A DNA stretch of 57,584 bases. Origin: an uncultured Prevotellaceae bacterium (GTDB lineage: Bacteria; Bacteroidota; Bacteroidia; Bacteroidales; Bacteroidaceae). Of this stretch, positions 25,732-32,381 are shown piece after piece. The stretch covers positions 1 through 57,584 of the forward strand of contig CADADN010000017.1 of the NCBI GenBank assembly GCA_902786665.1, in the 5' to 3' direction. How positions within the stretch are numbered: the stretch's first letter is position 1; each line of letters opens with the position of its first letter. A program made the position numbers and the translations under genes. The notes under the pieces are model-generated. The model made no database searches and was not told the origin of the DNA. It was given only the letters and a program-made list of their open reading frames with translations.

Positions 25732-27714
25732 TTACAATTGATATTCCAGCATCACCATGGAGTAGGGGGCGAGCTTGAGTTGGAATTTCTTCTGCGGCTT
25801 GACTTGCTCACGCTTGGGACTGATGGGCTGCTGGTCGAAGTTGTTCTCATCCTCGGGCTGTCCTGCGAGGACAGTCTTGGTGGCCGTCTTCTTCAGTGGG
25901 AAGCGGCTGAGGTTGATGTTTGCCGTCTTTTCGTCGGCGCTGGCGTTGCAGACCTTCACGTAGAGTTTTCTGGTCTTGACGTTGAGAATCACGCTCTGGC
26001 CTTGCAGTTCGGTGGCGTCTTTGATGGTGACGCAGTCGCCATAATAATACTGTCCTGCGGACTCTCCGAACATCTGCTGCACATAGTAGCTGCAAGTGGG
26101 GTATGGCCGCTCGTTGTCAAAGTAGATGAGGTCTGGGTTCCAGTTGGTGGCGTTCTTCTTGGCGAAGAGCGGAGCATAGGAAGTCATGCAGACCACGTCG
26201 CCGTTGCGCTCGACATGTAGGAGGTAGAGTCCCTCGGCCAGGGCGTCGATGAGTTTCTTGTCCTTGGCAGCATATTCGCCGAGATAGACCTTTGTCTTGC
26301 GGTCACGTGGATAGTTGTCATACTGCCTGTTCTTGAGGAAGTAGTCGCGTGGCTCGTAATAGTGCTCGTCGATGATGGGCATCCCGATTTCCTCGGCCAG
26401 TTTCCAACCATTGTCAAGGTCGGGATTTCCCGGGTGCGAGCCAGGACCTGCTGTTCCCACGATGATGATTTCGGGATGTGCTTTCGTCACACGCTCGTAG
26501 ATGTATTTGAAACGCTCGATGAATTCAGGTGAGATTTTCTCCTCGTTGCCTAGTCCGAGGTATTTGAGATTGAAAGGTTTCGGATGCCCTGCGTCGGCCC
26601 TCATCTTGGCCCATTTGTTGGTGGCTGGGTCTCCGTTTGCCCACTCGATGAGGTCGATGGCCTCATCCACCCATTCGTCCATCTCCGACATGGGCACGAC
26701 GTCCTGTGCCTGGGTTTTCATGTTCCATCCTCCATTGGTGCCTTGACAACTGACACCGCAAGGCAGGATGGGCAGCGGGTCCATGCCCAGGTCCTCGCAG
26801 AACTGGAAATACTCGAAGAAGCCGAGTCCCATGGACTGGTGGTATCCCCATGTGTTCTTCAGTCCTCTCCTCTGCTCTTTCGGTCCGATGGTGTTTTTCC
26901 AGCGGTAGGTGTCCCAGAAACCGTCGCCACCGCCATGCACCACGCATCCTCCGGGGAATCTCATGAATTTCGGGTGGAGGTCGGCCAGTGCTTGTGCGAG
27001 GTCTTTGCGCAGTCCGTGACCCTTGTAGGTGTCCTGTGGCATCAGCGACACCATGTCGACGTCCATCACGCCCTTGTTGAGCACTAGGATTTGCAGCGCG
27101 GCGTTGGTGCAATCCTCTGTGGGTGTCAGTGTCGCCTCATATTTCTTCCAAGACTTGTCACCGACGTTGAAGGTGGCTTCCGCCAGCAGTTTTGGGGCTT
27201 GTCCCCATCCCCGTCCCGGCACCACGAGCACCACGCGGACCTGCTTGGCATCGTCGAGGTTGCGGAAGAAGGCGGAGAAATCGTATTGTGCTCCGCCTTT
27301 CACGGAGATGCCGTCGAATCCGTCGTTCTGTATGCCGAAGCCCGTCCATCCGTTATAGTCGTAGTATTGTTTGGCGCGCTCGGTGTGCAGACGCATGTAA
27401 GTGGGGTTGTTGGGATGGATGGGGTTGTCCATGCGAGGCTCCATGAAGCCAAGGGAGTGTCCGGGTCGTGAGATTTTCCAAGCGGTGCCCGGTCCCCAGC
27501 CGTCTCTTTCCGTGGGATTGTACTCAAACGACCCGTTCTGGATGAGTTCAGCATATAGTCCGCCGTCGGCCGAGCTGCTGATGTCCTCGAAGAAGATGCC
27601 GATGAGTTGGTCGCTGATGGCCTTCCCTCCTTTCGGTGCCGACATGGGTTTTTGGGCGAATGTTCCCAAGGCTGCAGTCAGCAATGCAGCCAGCATGATG
27701 TTTCGTTTCTTCAT
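25732..27714 (-). CDS. Alpha-L-arabinofuranosidase, GH51
   Basis: A 660-residue secreted enzyme with signal peptide (MKKRNIMLAALLTAALGTFA). An N-terminal beta-sandwich (about 25-225, CBM4-like) precedes the GH51 TIM barrel. The acid/base is E391 in LGLGNEE and the nucleophile is E450 in IIDEHYY. The segment KFMRFPGGCVVHGGG is the usual GH51 substrate-binding stretch. A C-terminal beta-domain ends SMVMLEYQL. It removes terminal alpha-L-arabinofuranose from arabinoxylan or arabinan, which matches the GH43 and GH10 enzymes around it. It is convergent with the GH43 operon. Confidence 0.93.
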   Translation of the reverse strand: MKKRNIMLAALLTAALGTFAQKPMSAPKGGKAISDQLIGIFFEDISSSADGGLYAELIQNGSFEYNPTERDGWGPGTAWKISRPGHSLGFMEPRMDNPIHPNNPTYMRLHTERAKQYYDYNGWTGFGIQNDGFDGISVKGGAQYDFSAFFRNLDDAKQVRVVLVVPGRGWGQAPKLLAEATFNVGDKSWKKYEATLTPTEDCTNAALQILVLNKGVMDVDMVSLMPQDTYKGHGLRKDLAQALADLHPKFMRFPGGCVVHGGGDGFWDTYRWKNTIGPKEQRRGLKNTWGYHQSMGLGFFEYFQFCEDLGMDPLPILPCGVSCQGTNGGWNMKTQAQDVVPMSEMDEWVDEAIDLIEWANGDPATNKWAKMRADAGHPKPFNLKYLGLGNEEKISPEFIERFKYIYERVTKAHPEIIIVGTAGPGSHPGNPDLDNGWKLAEEIGMPIIDEHYYEPRDYFLKNRQYDNYPRDRKTKVYLGEYAAKDKKLIDALAEGLYLLHVERNGDVVCMTSYAPLFAKKNATNWNPDLIYFDNERPYPTCSYYVQQMFGESAGQYYYGDCVTIKDATELQGQSVILNVKTRKLYVKVCNASADEKTANINLSRFPLKKTATKTVLAGQPEDENNFDQQPISPKREQVKPQKKFQLKLAPYSMVMLEYQL

Positions 27715-27798
27715 AAGGTTGACATTAATTAAGTATGGTGATGATATAGGATTTGTCCTCTTTTGAAGTCATCCCGAAAGCGAATGGCATTTCATCTG

Positions 27799-27806
27799 CA
27801 AATTTA
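27799..27806 (-). promoter_or_regulatory. -7 promoter box TAAATTTG for the GH51 gene
   Basis: Reads TAAATTTG on the minus strand, 84 bp upstream of the ATG at 27714. The -33 element is weak. Confidence 0.55.
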
Positions 27807-27909
27807 ATCAAAAAATCGGAATTGTCAGCCTATGTAATGAAGAATTATTCGTCTTTTGTTTCGAAAATAGAAAACCACCTTTGAAAGGTGTGTGGACTAA
27901 AAAAGACGG

Positions 27910-28434
27910 TCACCTGTCTACGGGTACGTTTTTCTTTGTCCCATCTGGTTTTATCTCAATTACATACAAGTGTTCATAGGTGTTGTAGGGGTCATTGGCG
28001 TAGAAGTCCCTGACAGTCTCCACTGCTTCCTCCCTTGTGTCACAAAAACACCAATTGTAGTCACTGCCATCACCCCACTCATGGCATCTCACCTCGAAAC
28101 GTGACTTCTTCTTCTCTTCTTTTGCCAGGAAGTTCCACTCTTTCAGTTTCTTGATGGCCAGCCAATGGCCTTCCCTGTAAGCTTGCAGGTAGTATGCCTT
28201 TGCAGCTTCTAGGTCTTGACGCACACCCCAGCCGTGCTCGTAGAACTCGCCGACGTGGTAGTGGGCATAGGGTAGGCCACATTCTTTGTAGAGGTCAAAG
28301 ACGCGGCGCAGGTCTTTGGGATAACCCTGGCTTCCCTTGCGGAGGATGTCTGCAAGATTGCATCCGGCCAGGTCGTTGCCCCATTCGATGGCCTTCTCAT
28401 ACCAGAACACTGCGGCGTTGATGTCAGGCTTCAC
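27910..28434 (-). CDS. Sel1-repeat protein, possibly broken at the 5' end
   Basis: A 174-residue frame beginning at a GTG (28434) that overlaps the preceding gene's 3' end by 11 bp. Two to three Sel1-like repeats occupy residues 1-95 (AAVFWYEKAIEWGNDLAG; LRRVFDLYKECGLPYAHYHV; GEFYEHGWGVRQDLEAAKAYY). A C-terminal domain (WNWCF-like YNWCFCDTREEAVETVRDFY) follows. Just before the GTG the same frame reads SDGIC, and GIC-VKPD is exactly how a Sel1 repeat normally begins, so the true N-terminus may lie further upstream in another frame. Sel1 proteins are usually scaffolds; the role here is unknown. Confidence 0.65.
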   Translation of the reverse strand: MKPDINAAVFWYEKAIEWGNDLAGCNLADILRKGSQGYPKDLRRVFDLYKECGLPYAHYHVGEFYEHGWGVRQDLEAAKAYYLQAYREGHWLAIKKLKEWNFLAKEEKKKSRFEVRCHEWGDGSDYNWCFCDTREEAVETVRDFYANDPYNTYEHLYVIEIKPDGTKKNVPVDR

Positions 28435-28666
28435 GCATATTCCGTCCGAAGAACGTACCGATGTCGTTCATCATGTTGTCGCTCATATCGAGTTCGTTCA
28501 AGCGGTCCTCCTTGACACATTCAAGGATGTGGACGACCTCTTCCTTGTCCCAACCCTTGTTCTCTGGATTGGAGGAAAAAACGAGGATGAAATGCTGGTG
28601 GTTGGTGGGAATCCTGATGGTTCTACCTCCGCCAATATCCAACAATTTCATTTTTTGCTGTGGCAT
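28424..28666 (-). CDS. Small protein of unknown function
   Basis: An 80-residue protein (MPQQKMKLLDIGGGRTIRI at the start, NMREA at the end). It overlaps the Sel1 frame by 11 bp and begins 11 bp after the HIRAN gene, so the three form one operon. The middle region (FILVFSSNPENKGWDKEEVV) is not a family I recognise. It may be the detached N-terminus of the Sel1 protein if a frameshift has occurred. Confidence 0.5.
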   Translation of the reverse strand: MPQQKMKLLDIGGGRTIRIPTNHQHFILVFSSNPENKGWDKEEVVHILECVKEDRLNELDMSDNMMNDIGTFFGRNMREA

Positions 28667-28677
28667 GGTGAATGGTA

Positions 28678-29034
28678 TTATTGTTTTTTTGTTTCGCGTC
28701 TTACAATCTTGATGGTCAGGTTGACCTGGTTTTCGGGGTGTGCGTCAGGATTGAGCTTGTTGATGCGGCACTCGAACATGTCCGTCCAACCCATTTCGAG
28801 AATGCTGGCGATGGTCTCGTTGTTCTCTCGGGGGATGTAGCCGATGCAAAAGTCGTCGTCCATTTCCTCATCGTGGAACATGACCGCCACTGCATTGGGG
28901 TCATATCGATTCTCCTTGTCGTGGATCAGGTGAAGCATCGTCCCCACCTTCAACTTGTCCCACACCTCGTCGGCATCGTGGTACTTGCGACCTGCCAAGT
29001 GGCAATCCATGAAAAACTTTTTCCTTGTTTCCAT
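28678..29034 (-). CDS. Stand-alone HIRAN-domain protein
   Basis: A 118-residue protein matching the HIRAN domain over most of its length. AGRKYHDADEVWDKLKVG, the HDKENRYDPNAVAV segment and IGYIPRENN are the three conserved blocks. HIRAN domains bind DNA ends or single-stranded DNA in HLTF-type helicases. Isolated bacterial copies are of unknown function. It is the first gene of the minus-strand trio HIRAN, unknown, Sel1, and it is preceded by two tandem 83-bp hairpin repeats. Confidence 0.85.
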   Translation of the reverse strand: METRKKFFMDCHLAGRKYHDADEVWDKLKVGTMLHLIHDKENRYDPNAVAVMFHDEEMDDDFCIGYIPRENNETIASILEMGWTDMFECRINKLNPDAHPENQVNLTIKIVRRETKKQ

Positions 29035-29074
29035 AATCTTGTGTATTTTAGTTAAACGTCCATGTTTACAGTTG

Positions 29075-29082
29075 CAAAATTA
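29075..29082 (-). promoter_or_regulatory. -7 promoter box TAATTTTG for the HIRAN trio
   Basis: Reads TAATTTTG on the minus strand, 40 bp upstream of the ATG at 29034, directly next to the 83-bp repeat copies. The TTTG spacing is only 14 bp, so the -33 element is not canonical. Confidence 0.5.
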
Positions 29083-29097
29083 TGGGCGGGTTGCACC

Positions 29098-29266
29098 AAA
29101 TCGTGGTACAAGTGAGAGGAAAATGGCGAAAAACTATGTTTTTCAGCCTTTTCCCGAGCGCCAGACGATTCAACGAAGTTAAATCGTGGTACAAGCGAGA
29201 GGAAAATGGCGAAAAACTATGTTTTTCAGCCTTTTCCCGAGCGCCAGACGAATTAAAGGTGTTAAA
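29098..29266 (-). repeat. Two tandem 83-bp hairpin repeats upstream of the HIRAN gene
   Basis: AAATCG starts at 29098, 29181 and 29264, giving two 83-bp units that are near-identical. Each contains a long imperfect hairpin (GGAAAATGGCGAAAAAC / GTTTTTCAGCCTTTTCC) flanked by GCGAG/GAGCGC. Read on the minus strand the order (CTTCGTTGAA, GCTCGGGAAAAG, A-rich, TTTTTCGCC, CTCGCTT) parallels the 73-bp units at 13.3 kb, so it is a diverged member of that family. Its -7 box is degenerate. The rest of this 533-bp gap (29267-29402) shows no gene. Confidence 0.82.
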
Positions 29267-29402
29267 TCGTTTTATTATTGCTTTTTTTGTTTCAGTCTTA
29301 TTGAATCGATGCTTGACAGCCTGAAGTCATCTCTGTATGTCTTCGGCCTGCTACTCACAAGACATTTGATACAATAGGAAAAGCAATTGAAACGGCAAAA
29401 TG

Positions 29403-29433
29403 TTGCGGCTTTCGCGTTTTATTCGTAATTTTG
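29403..29433 (+). promoter_or_regulatory. Promoter with a long leader for the double GH43 gene
   Basis: TTG (29403-29405), 20-bp spacer, TAATTTTG (29426-29433). The ATG is at 29568, so the transcript would have a leader of roughly 125 nt; I see no known riboswitch in it. Confidence 0.65.
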
Positions 29434-29567
29434 CTTGCTCAATCATAGGAGTTCTCTTGAAAACTTGCTGCTCCTTGAATATTGATGATTCCTGAGGCCA
29501 TGGAAATCATGGAGCCCCAGGGATTCAGAAGACGCTACATTGCGAATCAAAAACCATCCTTTCTTAT

Positions 29568-32282
29568 ATGAAAAAGATTCTTACCCTAGTGGCAGCCATG
29601 ACGACAGTCCTTGGCTTGCAGGCACAAAATCCGTTTGTGCAGACGTGGTACACCAGCGACCCGGCACCGATGGTGCACGATGGCACGATGTATGTCTACA
29701 CCGGCCACGACGAAGACAATGCCGACTTCTTCTGGATGCAGGAGTGGCGCGTATATTCCACCAAGGACATGGTGAACTGGACCGACCATGGTTCTCCCTT
29801 GGCTTTGGAGTCGTTCTCCTGGGCCGACGACCGTGCCTGGGCCAGCCAATGCATCGAGCGCAACGGCAAATTCTATTGGTATATTTGCGCCCATTCGCGC
29901 CTGTCTAAAGGCATGGCCATCGGCGTGGCCGTCTCCGACACCCCGACGGGACCTTTCCGCGACGCCATCGGCAAGCCGTTGTTCGAGAATGGTTCGTGGG
30001 ACCATATCGACCCCACCGTGTTCATCGACGACGACCAGCAAGCCTGGCTGTATTGGGGCAATCCTCGAGTCTATTACCTGAAGTTGAACCCCGACATGGT
30101 GTCCTACGAGGGAGAGTTGGGAATGATAGCCATGACCGAGGAAGGTTTCGGCGCCCCTCCGATGAACGAGCGTGTGCAGGGAAAGGAATACAAGGACAGT
30201 TATGTGGAAGGTCCGTGGATCAGCAAGCGCAATGGAAAATACCAACTGCTCTACGCCTCAGGCGGCATCCCAGAGCACATTTCCTATAGTACAGCCGACT
30301 CCCCCACAGGTCCCTGGACCTATGTCGGACCCATCATGCCGGTGTGTGAGACAGGGTCGTTCACCAACCACTGCGGCGTGGCCGACTACAAGGGCAACAG
30401 CTATTTCTTCTACCACACAGGCAAACTGCCCGGCGGTGGAGGATTCGGCCGAAGTGTGGCCGTGGAGCAGTTCAACTACAATGCCGACGGCTCCTTCCCC
30501 ACCATCATGCCCACTGCCGAGGGTGTGAAGCCTGTCGGCACCTTCTGCCCCTACCGACGGGTGGAAGCCGAGACCATGGCTTTTTCCGAAGGCGTGAAGA
30601 CCCGTCAGAACGACGAGGCCGGCGTCTATGTGTCCAGTATCCACAATGGCGACTACATCAAACTGAGGGCCGTGGACTTCGGCAACAAGACTCCTCGCAC
30701 CTTCACGGCACGTGTCGCCAGCGGTTTGCGCGGTGGCGCTATAGAGTTGCATATCGACAGCCTCCACGGGCCGATGCTCGTCAGGCTTGACGTTCCCGGC
30801 ACAGGTGGTTGGGAGAAGTGGAAGACGCTCACCGCCGACCTCACCGCCATCGCATCGGGCGAGCACGACCTCTATCTGGCCTTCACCGGCAGGAAAGGTC
30901 CCGAACTATTCAATTTCGACTGGTGGGAGATTCGTGGCCTCGAGCAGTGCAACATACCTATCTTCCAGACGAAGTTCACCGCCGACCCTTCACCAATCGT
31001 CGTTGGCGACACCCTCTTCCTCTTCACCTCCCATGATGCCTCGCCGGAAGACATCACCGACCCCAACGAGAAGAATTCCGCCGGCTTCTTCATGTACGAC
31101 TGGCTGCTGTGGTCCACCACCGACATGGTGAACTGGACGGAGCACGGCGCCGTGGCATCGCTGAAGGATTTCGAGTGGCGCAGTCGTGACAACGGTGGCT
31201 GGGCCATCCAGACCGTGGAGCGCAATGGCAAGTATTACCTCTATGCACCCCTCCACGGCCATGGCATCGGCGTGCTGGTGGCCGACTCCCCCTATGGTCC
31301 GTTCAAGGACCCGCTGGGCGAGCCTTTGGTGTGGCAGAAGGAGCATTGGGACGACATCGACCCGACGGTGTTCACCGACAGCGATGGCCAGGCCTACATG
31401 TACTGGGGCAACCCCAACACCTACTACGCACGTCTCAACAACGATATGATATCCCTCAAGGACAGCATCGTGCGACTGCCTTACCACATCGAGCACTACC
31501 AGGAAGGCCCGTGGTTCTATCGCCGCAACGGCCATTACTACCTGTCATACGCCACCACCTGCTGCCCCGAGGCTCTGGGTTATGCCATGAGCGACAGCCC
31601 CACTGGACCATGGGAGAGCAAGGGCTACATCATGCGACCCACACAGCGCGACCGCGGCAACCACCCCGGCATCGTGGACTACAAGGGACATAGTTACATC
31701 TTCGGACAAAGTTACGACCTGATGCACCTCGAGACTTTCAAGCACCATGAGAGGCGTTCGGTCAATGTTGCTGAAATCACCTACAACGCTGATGGGACAA
31801 TCGGTGAGGTGCCATATTGGCTCGACCAAGCTCCGCTGAAGCAACTGCAGTGGCTCAACCCCTACCGCCGCGTGGAGGCCGAGACCATGGCGTGGGGCTT
31901 TGGCCTGAAGTCCGCCAAGATGGGCATCGAGAACACCGGCGACGTGAAGGCAATGCCTTATTCCACTGGCAAGGTCAATATGTATGTGACACATATCGAC
32001 GATGGCGAGTACATCCGTCTGCGCGGTGTCGACTTCGGTCAGAAAGGCGCATCCAAGTACCTCTTGCAGGCAGCCGCCAAGGGTCGCTGCACCGTGACCT
32101 TGAGGCTTGACAGCACCGAGGGTCCGGTGGTGGGCACGCTCGACATCACCGATACGAAGTCGTTGGAGAAATACAAGCAGTTCTCTGCCAAGGTGCGCAA
32201 CGCCTCCGGCGTCCACGACCTCTACATCTGCTTCTCCAAAGCCACTGGCGACATCCGCCTCGACTACTGGATGTTCAAGTGA
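29568..32282 (+). CDS. Tandem GH43-CBM6-GH43-CBM6 enzyme
   Basis: A 904-residue secreted enzyme with signal peptide (MKKILTLVAAMTTVLGLQAQ). It is an internal duplication. Module 1 has base Asp D31 in YTSDPAPMV, IDPTVF, and acid Glu in VEGPWI. Module 2 has D473 in FTADPSPIV, IDPTVF and QEGPWF. Each propeller is followed by a CBM6-like beta-sandwich (starting NPYRRVEAETM or CPYRRVEAETM, then YVTHI/YVSSI and GDYIKLR/GEYIRLR). Both halves keep all three carboxylates, so both may be active, perhaps with different specificities toward arabinose or xylose branches. Confidence 0.9.
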   Translation: MKKILTLVAAMTTVLGLQAQNPFVQTWYTSDPAPMVHDGTMYVYTGHDEDNADFFWMQEWRVYSTKDMVNWTDHGSPLALESFSWADDRAWASQCIERNGKFYWYICAHSRLSKGMAIGVAVSDTPTGPFRDAIGKPLFENGSWDHIDPTVFIDDDQQAWLYWGNPRVYYLKLNPDMVSYEGELGMIAMTEEGFGAPPMNERVQGKEYKDSYVEGPWISKRNGKYQLLYASGGIPEHISYSTADSPTGPWTYVGPIMPVCETGSFTNHCGVADYKGNSYFFYHTGKLPGGGGFGRSVAVEQFNYNADGSFPTIMPTAEGVKPVGTFCPYRRVEAETMAFSEGVKTRQNDEAGVYVSSIHNGDYIKLRAVDFGNKTPRTFTARVASGLRGGAIELHIDSLHGPMLVRLDVPGTGGWEKWKTLTADLTAIASGEHDLYLAFTGRKGPELFNFDWWEIRGLEQCNIPIFQTKFTADPSPIVVGDTLFLFTSHDASPEDITDPNEKNSAGFFMYDWLLWSTTDMVNWTEHGAVASLKDFEWRSRDNGGWAIQTVERNGKYYLYAPLHGHGIGVLVADSPYGPFKDPLGEPLVWQKEHWDDIDPTVFTDSDGQAYMYWGNPNTYYARLNNDMISLKDSIVRLPYHIEHYQEGPWFYRRNGHYYLSYATTCCPEALGYAMSDSPTGPWESKGYIMRPTQRDRGNHPGIVDYKGHSYIFGQSYDLMHLETFKHHERRSVNVAEITYNADGTIGEVPYWLDQAPLKQLQWLNPYRRVEAETMAWGFGLKSAKMGIENTGDVKAMPYSTGKVNMYVTHIDDGEYIRLRGVDFGQKGASKYLLQAAAKGRCTVTLRLDSTEGPVVGTLDITDTKSLEKYKQFSAKVRNASGVHDLYICFSKATGDIRLDYWMFK

Positions 32283-32291
32283 TTTCATCCT

Positions 32292-32338
32292 CCGAATAGT
32301 CCGACCATTCCGACCATTCCGATTACTCTGATTATTCC
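32292..32338. repeat. CCGAnnAnT 9-bp tandem array
   Basis: Five 9-bp units (CCGAATAGT, CCGACCATT twice, CCGATTACT, CTGATTATT) starting 10 bp after the GH43 stop at 32282. The unit matches the array at 3451-3477. Confidence 0.85.
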
Positions 32339-32343
32339 AACAA

Positions 32344-32363
32344 GGGGCGGGCTTGCCCGCCCC
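32344..32363. terminator. GC-rich hairpin before the GH10 gene
   Basis: A perfect 9-bp stem GGGGCGGGC / GCCCGCCCC with loop TT, 18 bp before the xylanase ATG. It may terminate the upstream transcript or modulate read-through. Confidence 0.65.
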
Positions 32364-32381
32364 TGCTTTACCACACCCATC

